Positions 32,215-41,351 of a DNA stretch of 64,000 nucleotides are shown here, one piece after another. The DNA is taken from contig NZ_CP151951.1 of NCBI RefSeq assembly GCF_038592985.1, positions 4,331,001 through 4,395,000 on the forward strand, given 5' to 3'. Under the pieces are notes generated by a model. That model searched no databases and was not told the origin of the DNA. It worked only from the letters and a program-made list of their open reading frames with translations. Within the stretch, counting starts at the first letter, position 1. Each line of letters begins with the position of its first letter. The position numbers and the translations under genes are program-made. Source of the DNA: Paenibacillus sp. FSL R10-2782 (GTDB lineage: Bacteria; Bacillota; Bacilli; Paenibacillales; Paenibacillaceae).

Positions 32215-32393
32215 ATTAGCAGGTCATTACTCCTTTCACCGGGTTATCATATCCCTGATCCTACCATATCCAAAGCAATAAACGATGAATTCCAAGATGA
32301 CAATTTTGTAAGAAAACGTAGAAAAAGCATAAAAAAGCTTCCCTCAGCCCTAAGGCTAAGAGAAGCTTTAATGAAATTATACGTAGTATGTTA

Positions 32394-34478
32394 TTATGGC
32401 TGCTTGACTACATTGGAATCGGATGCTGTAGCATCCTTTTTCTTAGGTACTCCGTCCAATCCATACACCTCATCATAGGCGTCAAAGATTTTGCGTGCCA
32501 CAGGTCCCGCGCTCCAAGCCCCGAAGCCTCCCTCTGGAATGACAACTGCTACAGCCAGCTTGGGATTCTTGCGTGGCGCAAAGGCGATAAATACCCCGTT
32601 ATCCTTCAGTGTTCCGCCTACGCTTTGCTGTGATGTCCCCGTTTTACGTGCATAGTCATACGGGAAACCACTAAATGCGCTGACATCTGTAGCCATCCCG
32701 CGTATGACTTCATTCCAGTAAGCATCCGGGAATTTCACTTCATTTAGCACCTTCGGCTTAATCGTTTGGACTACATTGCCGTTGGTATCTTTAATTTGGC
32801 TGACCAAATGCGGCTCCATCCGTTTGCCCTTGGTAGCCAACACCACTGTATATTGTGCAAGTTGGAGTGCTGTATACTTCCCTTGCTGACCAAAAGAAGC
32901 ATACGCCAACTTGGACAGTGACGACTCCTTGCTTCTAGGTCCATACTCTCTTAACCCAGGATATTCCATTGGCAAATCTACCCCCGTAGACACGCCTAGT
33001 CCAAACTCCTTCATGTAACGGTCCCATACATTCACACCTTGATCTTCCTTGGCATTATTAATGTATTTGTTGTATAGTCTTTTGCCTACCATGTCGACCA
33101 TGAATGCATTCGAAGAATGTCGAATGGCAGATGCCGGGTCCAGCCCGCCATACACATGTCCTGAAGAGTTCTGAACCCGTGACGAATTATTACGTCCAAA
33201 ATAAGCCGCTCCAGTATCCTGGTAATAGGAAGAAGTACTGAATAGACCTTCCTCTAGACCCACTAATACAGACAGCGGTTTGATGGTGGAACCGAGCAAT
33301 ACAACCGACTCTGGATGTTGACCCGATTGACCGGAGCCGAAGGAGCGTATAGTACCATTCAAATATACATTTTGAATTTTCTTGTAGTTATCTGATGATA
33401 TATTTCCGGTTTGCCAATAGTTCGCATCATAATCCGGCATACTGGCCATCGCGACTACATTCCCTGTATCCACTTCCATGGCTACAGCAAAGCCTGTTTT
33501 GGCATAAGGATGAGTTTTGCCAGATACAGCATGGGAATGCAACCATCTTAATTGATCCATAATGGCGTTTTCTGTTTTAACCTGAATCTCTTTGTTAATG
33601 GTGGAATAAATGTTGTTTCCCTTTTGCGGAGGAGTAACGGAATCTACACCCTCTGGCATATTACGCGGATCAATCGGGACCGTTTTGTAGCCATTTTTCC
33701 CTCGTAACTGCTCCTGATATTGAAATTCCAATCCATCAAAACCAACAGATTCGTTATCCATATAGATGAGTCCTGGATCATTTTCCGCTGACATGGATTT
33801 TTGAATATTTTTATATTTATCCAGGTTTTCACGCGCACTTTTGTAGCTTTTAATGTAACCAACCGTTTGGACAGCCACCGTATCAGGATCATAATGTCGT
33901 ACGGTTTCCTCCACAACATCTACCCCTGGAAACTCGCTCTTATGCTGCATGAAATAAGCAACTTCATCTTTATTAAGATTCGTTTTGATCAGGCGGGGCG
34001 TAAAACCGCTAAACCGTTGATAGTTCCGGTCCATAGCGTCCATAATTTGCGCTGCCGTCATTTTGGGCTCATCTTTATTACCATATTGAGCAAACCGATT
34101 TGCCAGCTTTTGCGTCATCTTATCCAGCTCAGGCAACAGCTTTTTATCATCATCACGCAATTTTTCCATGCTGTCACTGTAGTTCTTGGAAAGCGTGATA
34201 TACAGCGATTGTACCGGTGTAGAATACGCCAGCCTGTTCTGCCCGGTTGAATCATAAATCGTTCCGCGAATCGGCGTAAGCGGTACATTTTTGGTAACAT
34301 TACTGGCCTCCTGCTGCTTAAGCTGAGGGCCCTCCACAAATTGAAGTATCGCCAGTCTTACGATAATGACCGTAAATATAATGAACGAGCTGAAAAAGAA
34401 CAGATTGATCCGGAAGCTGAATCTTTTTCGGTCGGACGTCTCGTTGTCTTTTCCTTGCTCGTTGTCCATCTTTCTCAT
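32394..34478 (-). CDS. class B penicillin-binding protein (elongation type), copy 2
   Basis: A 694-residue paralogue of the gene at 30136-32214. The motifs are GSTIKPLSVL, RHSSNAFMVD and RKTGTSQQ. The transmembrane segment is LFFFSSFIIFTVIIVRLAIL. The two differ most in the N-terminal 200 residues and C-terminal tail (copy 2 ends with DATASDSNVV), and are very alike around the catalytic motifs. This suggests a tandem duplication, perhaps with different stage or drug sensitivity. Both are intact. A hairpin CTTAGCCTTAGGGCTGAGGGAAG with T-run separates the copies and may terminate this one. Confidence 0.92.
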   Translation of the reverse strand: MRKMDNEQGKDNETSDRKRFSFRINLFFFSSFIIFTVIIVRLAILQFVEGPQLKQQEASNVTKNVPLTPIRGTIYDSTGQNRLAYSTPVQSLYITLSKNYSDSMEKLRDDDKKLLPELDKMTQKLANRFAQYGNKDEPKMTAAQIMDAMDRNYQRFSGFTPRLIKTNLNKDEVAYFMQHKSEFPGVDVVEETVRHYDPDTVAVQTVGYIKSYKSARENLDKYKNIQKSMSAENDPGLIYMDNESVGFDGLEFQYQEQLRGKNGYKTVPIDPRNMPEGVDSVTPPQKGNNIYSTINKEIQVKTENAIMDQLRWLHSHAVSGKTHPYAKTGFAVAMEVDTGNVVAMASMPDYDANYWQTGNISSDNYKKIQNVYLNGTIRSFGSGQSGQHPESVVLLGSTIKPLSVLVGLEEGLFSTSSYYQDTGAAYFGRNNSSRVQNSSGHVYGGLDPASAIRHSSNAFMVDMVGKRLYNKYINNAKEDQGVNVWDRYMKEFGLGVSTGVDLPMEYPGLREYGPRSKESSLSKLAYASFGQQGKYTALQLAQYTVVLATKGKRMEPHLVSQIKDTNGNVVQTIKPKVLNEVKFPDAYWNEVIRGMATDVSAFSGFPYDYARKTGTSQQSVGGTLKDNGVFIAFAPRKNPKLAVAVVIPEGGFGAWSAGPVARKIFDAYDEVYGLDGVPKKKDATASDSNVVKQP

Positions 34479-34498
34479 GTGCCCTTTTCCACTCCTTT

Positions 34499-35662
34499 TT
34501 AAATCACTTTATCCTTGATATGTGTCTGGGCAAAACCAGGCGGATTAAACCAGTCCCCACTCTGTGCCCAGGTCGGGTCTAACGGTACCCACTGATGCTG
34601 CCCGCTCAAGTACACTTCATTCCAGGCATGTGAACCGTAGCCTCCTTGACCGTTGTAGCCAAGCCCGGTCACCACCTTGACCTGAAGTCCCTGAGAACGG
34701 GCCATCACTGCATAGAGGCGGGCATAGTCAATACAGACACCCTTGCGTGTATCAAACGTATCTCTGGGAGTCTGCTCATGCCAGTCACCACGCCGCTCAT
34801 AGGCGTCCACCTTGCCGTAATCATAGCTGATACGCGTGCCTACCCACTGATACAACGCTCTGGCTTTTTGCTCATCACCGCGAGCCCCCTCTGTAATCTT
34901 GGTCGCCGCCTGTTCAATATCGTTCGGAATATCCCGGTCGATCATTTCATATTTACGCTGCATAATGCCGTTCAATTCCTTGGTGACGGCCTGCGTAAAT
35001 ACGGGCAGCTTATCCTTAATCAGCGTACCGGACAAAGGTTCAATGACCGATTGCGCTCCTTGTTTATAAATGGGTGAAGCTTGGACATAGCTGCTAAACC
35101 CGCTGTCCGGGTATAAGCTTACACCTATAAACAGCAAGGCTATGACCATCACAGCGCGTGCTCCACCGATGAGGGTACCAATTCCGGCCCCCGCCAGCCT
35201 GCTGAAAAAGCCCGATTTCTTTTCCTGCTCACGTAGAGAGTTATCCGATCTGCCCCCTACCACCATGACATAAATTGCACGCAGTACAAATTGCGCGACA
35301 GCATAGCTGAGCATGAACAATACGGCAAAACGCAGCAGCGGAAAGCCCTCCAGCCCTGCTACAAGCGTATAATAAAATTGCTCAATTCCGCTCAGTCCAC
35401 GTTGCGGCAAATGCTCCATATAAGCGGTCAGCCATTGCTGCACCTTCGGTGAAAGCCACATAGCCAGCCCTAATGAGCACAAAATTCCGGCAACGGTCAG
35501 TATGCCATCCACGATGAGACCGAATAGCGCACCTACAGATCTGGAAGCTCCCCGCCGCCAGCCCTGTATTAACGACACAAGAACGATAGCGATCAACAAC
35601 ACCGTCACGCCATTCCAATGAAGGACAGGCTCCAGCCAGGATGGTTTCATCATGCTCCCCAT
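34499..35662 (-). CDS. membrane protein with CvpA-like and transglutaminase-like domains
   Basis: A 387-residue protein. Residues 1-190 have about five helices with a CvpA-like start (IQGWRRGASRSVGALFGLIV). Residues about 270-375 form a transglutaminase/protease-like domain with the Cys in RKGVCIDYARL, the His in GSHAWNEV and the Asp in VPLDPTWAQ, the usual catalytic triad order. It probably acts outside on wall or surface proteins. It is 20 nt before copy 2 of the penicillin-binding proteins and 4 nt from the membrane gene before it. ATG at 35662 or 35653 could be the start. Confidence 0.8.
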   Translation of the reverse strand: MGSMMKPSWLEPVLHWNGVTVLLIAIVLVSLIQGWRRGASRSVGALFGLIVDGILTVAGILCSLGLAMWLSPKVQQWLTAYMEHLPQRGLSGIEQFYYTLVAGLEGFPLLRFAVLFMLSYAVAQFVLRAIYVMVVGGRSDNSLREQEKKSGFFSRLAGAGIGTLIGGARAVMVIALLFIGVSLYPDSGFSSYVQASPIYKQGAQSVIEPLSGTLIKDKLPVFTQAVTKELNGIMQRKYEMIDRDIPNDIEQAATKITEGARGDEQKARALYQWVGTRISYDYGKVDAYERRGDWHEQTPRDTFDTRKGVCIDYARLYAVMARSQGLQVKVVTGLGYNGQGGYGSHAWNEVYLSGQHQWVPLDPTWAQSGDWFNPPGFAQTHIKDKVI

Positions 35663-35666
35663 GTCT

Positions 35667-36152
35667 TTACGGCGATTGCGGCGACTGTTGTGTTACAGTC
35701 GAGCCTTTCGCACTTTCGATATATTTTTTGACGGTGTCGCTCATGCTCCACTCGCCCAACGGCATGCCTTGAAACCATACCTTGACCTTATCGCCATCGA
35801 ACGGGCCTTTTACCTCCAGGTTGGAGCTGGTTACCGAAAACGTACCGTCTCCGTTAGAGGTATATTTCGCATCCCGTCCTTCCTTGATCATCATATTCAG
35901 GGCCTCGCTCTGAAACTTGTTAATTGCATCATCCTTCGCCTGGGTAACTACCTTGCCGACCTGATCAAAGGAAATACCGCTGTAGATTAGCAAGCCCACA
36001 ACCACCACAATGACAAGCAGCCATTTAACAAGGGTTCTCACAATCTTCAATATAACAAGCAATAGGACAAGCCCAATTAAAATATATAGCCAGTTATCCT
36101 GAACGATCTGCCAGTTATGTTTTAAAAACTCTGTCCAGACACTCTTATCCAT
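35667..36152 (-). CDS. membrane-anchored protein of unknown function
   Basis: A 161-residue protein with two N-terminal hydrophobic segments (YILIGLVLLLVILKIV and LLVIVVVVGLLIYSG) and an extracytoplasmic region of about 100 residues. The exterior part includes GDGTFSVTSSNLEVKGPFDG, a beta-rich sequence. The gene precedes the transglutaminase-like gene with almost no gap, so they are likely one transcription unit with the penicillin-binding proteins. I do not recognise the family. Confidence 0.6.
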   Translation of the reverse strand: MDKSVWTEFLKHNWQIVQDNWLYILIGLVLLLVILKIVRTLVKWLLVIVVVVGLLIYSGISFDQVGKVVTQAKDDAINKFQSEALNMMIKEGRDAKYTSNGDGTFSVTSSNLEVKGPFDGDKVKVWFQGMPLGEWSMSDTVKKYIESAKGSTVTQQSPQSP

Positions 36153-36364
36153 TTCACTACACTCCCGTTTTCAACTGCATCTTTCGAATTCTAAAATCAT
36201 CTCTGTAATTATACATGATTACATAACGCCCTGTCAGCTTAGCTCTTTTCCGCGTCTTGTTCGCACAAAAAGGGTCTATGTTCGTCCACTCCAGCGTACA
36301 ACTTAGAAAGAGCTAATACCACTAGCAGCATAGAAAGTCTATTTAGGGAAAGGGGGTCATCTAC

Positions 36365-37534
36365 TTGAAAACAGCTCTCTGGCTGTATCTGTTTTTGTTC
36401 ATCGCTTTTTTTGATCTGCATGCACAATATCCTATTCTCACACCATTCGCCATCTCTCTGGGTGCAGCACCCACCTTTATCGGCTGGATGTTGGGCATAT
36501 ATTCCCTGACTCATCTGCCCGGTAATTTAATGGCGGGGCCAAGGGTAGATAAACACGGCAGCCGCCGATATATTATGTTCAGTCTGACAGCCGCAGGGCT
36601 CATCCTGATCATTCAGGCATACATTCATACGCCATGGGAGCTGCTTTTTCTTCGTGCCATCAGCGGCTTTGTGCTGGCCTTTTTGTCCCCTGCTTGCATG
36701 ACTATGCTCGCGCAGCTATCCGATCATCCGGTTACGCAGGGCAAATATATGTCGGGACATGGCGTCGTTCACACGCTGGCCTCCGTCCTGTCTCCAGCGG
36801 CAGGCGCGTTCATCGTAGCCAGCTTTGGCTTTAGCGGAACATTCCGTTCCCTCGGCATCATTCTCGTGATTACAGGACTCATGGCTTATTTTACATTGCC
36901 TAAAACAGCACCCGCTCTCCAGGCTCAACGATCTGACGGACATGCGGCACCCGCTCCACTGACCGGGGCACAACCGCTTTTACCATTTAATTGGCGTTAC
37001 CTGCTTGTGCCTTTTGCTTTGGCGTGCGGACAAGGCATTTTATTTTATGTCATCCCGTTGCGCAACAATGGTACTGCGTCCATGATGTCCACAGGACTGC
37101 TCTTTTCCATTATCAGTCTGGGAGCGCTCTGTACACTCAGTCTGCTTTTTCTAAACAAGTATTCACCGATGATACGGCTGATTTGCGGCATCATACTGAT
37201 GTCGCTGTGCTTTTATGCCCTCGCCACCTTGCCCGAGTCCATGATTGGAATCGTACTCTTTATACTTGGAACAGCCAAAGGCATCACCTTTCCAGCGTTG
37301 GCCTCACTCTTTATACGGCTTGGAGGGGAACGGTTGGGCAAAACCTTTGCGCTGCAATCCATTGCAACATCTATCGGCTCCTTTGCCGGACCGGTGCTGG
37401 CTGGCCAGCTCCCCGTTCATTTTTCACCTTTTTTTATCGCTTTTCTGATTTTGATGACCGGCCTGCTGTTCATTCCCATTCAACGGTTATTCCCGGCACC
37501 GCCGCTGTCTACTTCAGGGCCGTATCATCCCTAG
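36365..37534 (+). CDS. MFS transporter
   Basis: A 389-residue major-facilitator protein with about 12 helices. The loop 2-3 motif is GPRVDKHGSRRYI, a variant of the family's G-x3-D-R-x-G-R. It starts with TTG at 36365, with AAAGGGGG 10 nt upstream. A Pro/Ala-rich central loop divides the two halves, and the C-terminus is Pro-rich. The substrate is unknown; drug or sugar efflux are possible. Confidence 0.85.
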   Translation: MKTALWLYLFLFIAFFDLHAQYPILTPFAISLGAAPTFIGWMLGIYSLTHLPGNLMAGPRVDKHGSRRYIMFSLTAAGLILIIQAYIHTPWELLFLRAISGFVLAFLSPACMTMLAQLSDHPVTQGKYMSGHGVVHTLASVLSPAAGAFIVASFGFSGTFRSLGIILVITGLMAYFTLPKTAPALQAQRSDGHAAPAPLTGAQPLLPFNWRYLLVPFALACGQGILFYVIPLRNNGTASMMSTGLLFSIISLGALCTLSLLFLNKYSPMIRLICGIILMSLCFYALATLPESMIGIVLFILGTAKGITFPALASLFIRLGGERLGKTFALQSIATSIGSFAGPVLAGQLPVHFSPFFIAFLILMTGLLFIPIQRLFPAPPLSTSGPYHP

Positions 37535-37661
37535 ATCGTTTGAGATGCTCCCCCTTTAACGCCCAAAGTACCTTACAAGAAGGCGAATGCACAGTACCTA
37601 AATCCCTTATCAACATAGACTGGTTTGACTGAACATTTATGTATGAAGGGAGGTGCATTCC

Positions 37662-37778
37662 GTGAGCCACTGTCATCCTGTAAGCCCTGTTTCTTGTGGT
37701 GGATTTGGGACTTCGACCGGCACCATTCTCGTTCTTTATATCCTGCTCGTCATTATTCTCCGTACTTGCTGGATTTAA
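37662..37778 (+). CDS. YjcZ-like small sporulation membrane peptide
   Basis: A 38-residue peptide from GTG 37662 with GGGAGG nearby (GAAGGGAGGTGCATTCC). It has a Cys/Gly/Ser-rich start (SHCHPVSPVSCGGFG) and then a hydrophobic helix (TILVLYILLVIILRTCWI). This is the layout of the YjcZ/YhcN-type small proteins made in the forespore or spore coat of Bacillales. It is too short for routine gene finders. The family assignment is by pattern only. Confidence 0.6.
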   Translation: MSHCHPVSPVSCGGFGTSTGTILVLYILLVIILRTCWI

Positions 37779-37943
37779 TGTCTGAATTGCCCTAACATGC
37801 CGCCCTGTACCCATGCCTGCCACTCCCGGCAGGCTGTTTTGTTGCTTTTTTGCATGAGAACCCTGTTTGGAGCTACACTATACACATATTCTTTCATTTC
37901 CCGGGGAATTTCGAGCACAGGCTTTAAGCAGGGGGTGAGCAAG

Positions 37944-38285
37944 ATGACGATTACCGTTATCGTTGAAGGGAAAAATGACCGCAGTAAACTTCGTCGTTTA
38001 CTTGATCCCGAGGTTCATATCTTATGCACCTTCGGCACGCTAAACTCAGTAAAACTGGAGTCCCTCCGCAAGCAGGTCAAGCATGACGAAATATACTTGT
38101 TTATGGACAATGACAGCTCAGGCAAAAAAATACGTGGTGTGCTTGCCGACTCTTTTCCAGATGCGCATCATATGTATACTCGCAAAGGATACGCAGGAGT
38201 CGAAGGTACTCCAGATGAATATGTCATCGCACAATTGGAAAAAGCAGGACTGGAAGAATATATTTTATACCCGACTGTTCCCTAG
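37944..38285 (+). CDS. small Toprim-domain protein (YusF-like)
   Basis: A 113-residue protein that is essentially one Toprim domain. The Glu-containing motif is VIVEGKNDRSKLRRLL and the D-x-D motif is FMDNDSSGKKIR. Toprim domains bind Mg and are found in topoisomerases, primases and RNase M5. It is the length of B. subtilis YusF, which has no firm role. The start at 37944 has GGGGGTGAGCAAG. A terminator shared with ctaB follows. Confidence 0.8.
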   Translation: MTITVIVEGKNDRSKLRRLLDPEVHILCTFGTLNSVKLESLRKQVKHDEIYLFMDNDSSGKKIRGVLADSFPDAHHMYTRKGYAGVEGTPDEYVIAQLEKAGLEEYILYPTVP

Positions 38286-38316
38286 TTATGAAAACCATAG
38301 TTATGAAAACCATTCA

Positions 38317-38362
38317 CAAAAAAAGCTGTCCGCCAGGCCGCTTTATGCCTGATGGACAGCTA
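38317..38362. terminator. bidirectional terminator between Toprim gene and ctaB
   Basis: AAAAAAAGCTGTCC ... GGACAGCT with an internal CAGGC/GCCTG pair; A-run on the left and T-rich sequence on the right allow it to serve both convergent genes. Confidence 0.75.
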
Positions 38363-38401
38363 TATGTTACACGTAACAAATTTTATTAAAAATGTCTTGT
38401 C

Positions 38402-39346
38402 TTAGAACTTGTGAACCGTGTCCACGATCATCAACAGAAAGCTGAGTGTCAGATGATTAATGGAAAAGAAAAATACTTTTTTAGCCCAGGAATCCGTCTC
38501 TTCTTCTTTAATGGTAAAACCTTTAAAGGCATAAAATGCCCAGAGCACGGACAGTAGCACGGAAACGATCATGAAAATCATGCCAGCATATCCATAAGCA
38601 TACATCAGGATCGGTACCGGAATCAGCAACACGATATAAGGAATCATTTGAATTTTAGTACGTTGAATACCTTTCACGACAGGCAATAATGGAAATCCTG
38701 CTGCGCGGTATTCTTCGACCCTGCGGATTGCAAGTGCCCAAAAATGAGGCGGCTGCCACAGGAACAAAAGAGCGAATAAGAGCCATGCGCCCATATCAAT
38801 ACGGCCCGAAGCAGCCACATAGCCGATCACAGGAGGCATTGCGCCCGAAATACCGCCAATGGATGTACTCCATGTGGATGATCGTTTCAGCCAAAGTGTG
38901 TAAATACCGACGTATACGAACATGCCGAGTACACCAAGCAAACCTGCCTTGACACCAGAGAAAAGGAATAGTACAGCCAGCCCGACAGCGCCCAAAATAA
39001 TAGCGTATGACAATACCGTTGTGGGAGTCAAACGCCCTGTTGGCAGTGAGCGATTGCGTGTACGCTCCATTTTTAAATCCAGTTCACGATCAAAATAGTT
39101 GTTAAAAACACAAGAAGACGCCATAACCAGCACGGTACCTAGCAACGTCAGAATCAGCTTTATATAGTCAACGTCCCATTGTGAGGCCAACCAAAAACCA
39201 CCAAATGCCGCAACCAGATTAGTGCGGAGAATGCCTGGCTTAGTGACTGTTATAAAATCTTTCCATGTACCCGCCTTACCGGGTGGTTTGGATTTAACCG
39301 AATAGGTAGCCGTATCTGAAGTAGCCTTATAACTAATATTGTCCAT
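38402..39346 (-). CDS. ctaB: heme O synthase (protoheme farnesyltransferase)
   Basis: A 314-residue UbiA-superfamily membrane prenyltransferase that adds farnesyl to heme B. The first Asp-rich site is NNYFDRELDLKMERTRNRSLPTG, and the second is around RVEEYRAAGFPLLP. About nine helices follow, as expected for CtaB/CyoE. MDNISYKATS at 39346 is chosen; GGGGGAGTTACTC precedes it. It works with ctaA at 24 kb to make heme A. Confidence 0.95.
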   Translation of the reverse strand: MDNISYKATSDTATYSVKSKPPGKAGTWKDFITVTKPGILRTNLVAAFGGFWLASQWDVDYIKLILTLLGTVLVMASSCVFNNYFDRELDLKMERTRNRSLPTGRLTPTTVLSYAIILGAVGLAVLFLFSGVKAGLLGVLGMFVYVGIYTLWLKRSSTWSTSIGGISGAMPPVIGYVAASGRIDMGAWLLFALLFLWQPPHFWALAIRRVEEYRAAGFPLLPVVKGIQRTKIQMIPYIVLLIPVPILMYAYGYAGMIFMIVSVLLSVLWAFYAFKGFTIKEEETDSWAKKVFFFSINHLTLSFLLMIVDTVHKF

Positions 39347-39550
39347 AGTGAGTAACTCCCCCTTAGAGATATATGAATTCGGGAGTAAGTTGAACTCCGA
39401 TATAAATTTTATCATATAGTACCCGTAAAAAGTTTGACAGAAAACGCACAAAACGTTCACAATTTCGATGACGAATCGACCTTGCTGATCGTTTACAGTA
39501 ATTTGGGGTAGTAATAAATACAGGATACAATACAAAAAGGAGCGACAGAT

Positions 39551-40534
39551 ATGGATACAGCCACACACTTTGTCATGGGGATCGGGTTGGCGGGGCTGGC
39601 CTACACCGATCCTGCCGTCGCCGCAGATCCAAAGTTGGCGGGGGTCATACTGCTCGCCACGGTCGTAGGGTCACAGGCACCGGATTTTGACACCTTGCTT
39701 CGATTAAGAAACAATGCAGCCTACATCCGCAATCATCGCGGACTGTCGCACTCCATCCCCTTCTGGTTGATATGGATCTTGTCTATAACAGGATTAATTG
39801 GCCTTATTTTCAGGGATGTACCTATCGAACATGTCGCCTTGTGGGTCACGATTGCTGTCTGCCTGCACGTGTTTGTAGATTTGTTCAATACGTACGGGAC
39901 ACAGGCATTCCGACCGTTTACGCCCCAATGGATATCATGGAATATTATTCACATCTTTGATCCCTTTATATTCGGCACCCATGTTGCTGCTATTCTACTG
40001 TGGATCACTGGACTGGTTTCACCAGCTCCCTTATTTATTACGTTGTACATCATTACAGGCCTGTACTATATTTGGCGCAGCTGGAGTCATTTCCGTACCA
40101 GAAATGCGGTAGGTAATATGGACACCGAGCGTCAGCCTGACGATATCTATTATATCATTCCCACGGTTTCATGGAATCGGTGGCATGTGGTAAAAGCTCA
40201 TCAGAATGGAAGTTATCACATTGGTGGACTGAACGGAAAGCATCTTTTTTGGACAAAACATGCGGTTCCGTCCACACATCCGGCCGTAGAAGCATCCAAA
40301 TCGTACCGTGACGTGCAGGCATTCCGCTATTTTTCTTCCTTTGCTGTTGCGGAGGTGGAAGAGCTGGAATGGGGTTACATTGTACGCTGGGCGGATGTTC
40401 GGTATCGGCATCGGAGGCAATATCCCTTCGTGGCCGTGGTCGCCATGGATAAGCAGTTTGGACTGATCAACAGCTACATCGGCTGGCTCAGTAATGAAAA
40501 GATGCAGAAACGCCTCTCCCTGCATACGAATTAA
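39551..40534 (+). CDS. YfhP-like metal-dependent hydrolase family membrane protein
   Basis: A 327-residue membrane protein of the YdjM/YfhP (DUF457) group. The family signature is VGSQAPDFDTLLRL and HRGLSHSIPFW, with His and Asp residues that may bind metal. About four helices are in the N-terminal half, and the C-terminal 140 residues are soluble. YfhP in B. subtilis affects regulation of a membrane protein; here the role is open. AAGGAGCGACAGAT lies just before the ATG. Confidence 0.8.
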   Translation: MDTATHFVMGIGLAGLAYTDPAVAADPKLAGVILLATVVGSQAPDFDTLLRLRNNAAYIRNHRGLSHSIPFWLIWILSITGLIGLIFRDVPIEHVALWVTIAVCLHVFVDLFNTYGTQAFRPFTPQWISWNIIHIFDPFIFGTHVAAILLWITGLVSPAPLFITLYIITGLYYIWRSWSHFRTRNAVGNMDTERQPDDIYYIIPTVSWNRWHVVKAHQNGSYHIGGLNGKHLFWTKHAVPSTHPAVEASKSYRDVQAFRYFSSFAVAEVEELEWGYIVRWADVRYRHRRQYPFVAVVAMDKQFGLINSYIGWLSNEKMQKRLSLHTN

Positions 40535-40712
40535 AAAAGCATATCAGCAAGCAACGCGAACGACAAAAAAACAGCAAGTCTCCCCTGACCCCGGAACTTG
40601 CTATTCTTTTGCCGTTCACCAAAAAAACATCCCTCCATAAAGAGCTGCATGAAAGCGCCCTCTTGACGAAGCGGACTTGTGTGATTCACAATGGTCATAA
40701 GCCATGCGCGCA

Positions 40713-40745
40713 AAAAATCCGGAGCATGATTGCTCCGGATTTTCT
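40713..40745. terminator. hairpin between the YfhP-like gene and SASP gene
   Basis: AAAAAATCCGGAGCA-TGAT-TGCTCCGGATTTT, a perfect 10-bp stem with a run of T on the plus strand and A before it, so it may stop transcription from both sides. The 262-bp gap here holds no other supported feature. Confidence 0.8.
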
Positions 40746-40796
40746 TCATCACAGTTGCTCATAATACAGCTTCCAAGATGGAGTTGTTTATGTGTA

Positions 40797-41018
40797 TTAC
40801 TGCATACGGCCACTGCCCGACAAGGATTGCTCTGCTTGTTGGACCAGCTTTTTCGTGATGTATCCCCCGAGAGAGCCTGTTTCGCGGGAAACGACGTTAC
40901 CGTAATAACCATCCTGAGGGATTGTGATGCCGAGTTCTTGAGCGGCCTCATATTTTAATTGTTGTAAAGCGGCGTTGGCCTGCGGTACTTGCAGGTTGTT
41001 TGAACGACGTCTGCTCAT
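40797..41018 (-). CDS. alpha/beta-type small acid-soluble spore protein
   Basis: A 73-residue SASP that coats DNA in the dormant spore and protects it from UV and heat. The core LKYEAAQELGI (GPR protease site at residues about 22-32) and the C-terminal SLGGYITKKLVQQAEQ are nearly invariant in the family. The start is MSRRRSNNLQV at 41018, with AAGGAGATTCAAAT upstream. A second, very similar gene is at 43856-44092. Expression is expected in the forespore (sigma G), not visible here. Confidence 0.95.
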   Translation of the reverse strand: MSRRRSNNLQVPQANAALQQLKYEAAQELGITIPQDGYYGNVVSRETGSLGGYITKKLVQQAEQSLSGSGRMQ

Positions 41019-41138
41019 ATTTGAATCTCCTTTCAGTTCTTTGTGAGTGAGGTTCATTGCAAGCTTGCAAGATTATTATGGCTCGCTTACACCTGCTTAT
41101 CCCTAAAATTCTACATTCGAACGCTGGAGGTTTTTTCC

Positions 41139-41306
41139 ATGAGCAAAGGTCTATCACTGTGGTTTGCCGTTTCATCTATTGTCCTGCTGACGGCAGCCGC
41201 CATTTCCATCAGTTATTCCGCTTGGCTTGCCATTTTACTGGGCCTTCTCTCTGTCGGCAACATCGGCTGGGGCTTTGTTATCAAGGCCAAACAACGTCGC
41301 TCCTAA
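41139..41306 (+). CDS. DUF5325-like small membrane protein
   Basis: A 55-residue protein with two hydrophobic stretches (LWFAVSSIVLLTAAAISISY and LAILLGLLSVGNIGWGFVI) and a basic end (KAKQRRS). GGAGG with 9 nt before the ATG at 41139 marks the start. The plan fits the DUF5325 membrane-protein family of Bacillales. Function unknown. Confidence 0.6.
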   Translation: MSKGLSLWFAVSSIVLLTAAAISISYSAWLAILLGLLSVGNIGWGFVIKAKQRRS

Positions 41307-41351
41307 GACATTCCCTGTCAAACGCCTGATTGCGTTGGCCTGCGGATTGTC

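Noticed and set aside
40531..40958. Overlapping frames on both strands between the YfhP-like gene and the SASP
   Set aside because: They are mostly antisense to the SASP or cross a terminator hairpin and show no conserved motif.
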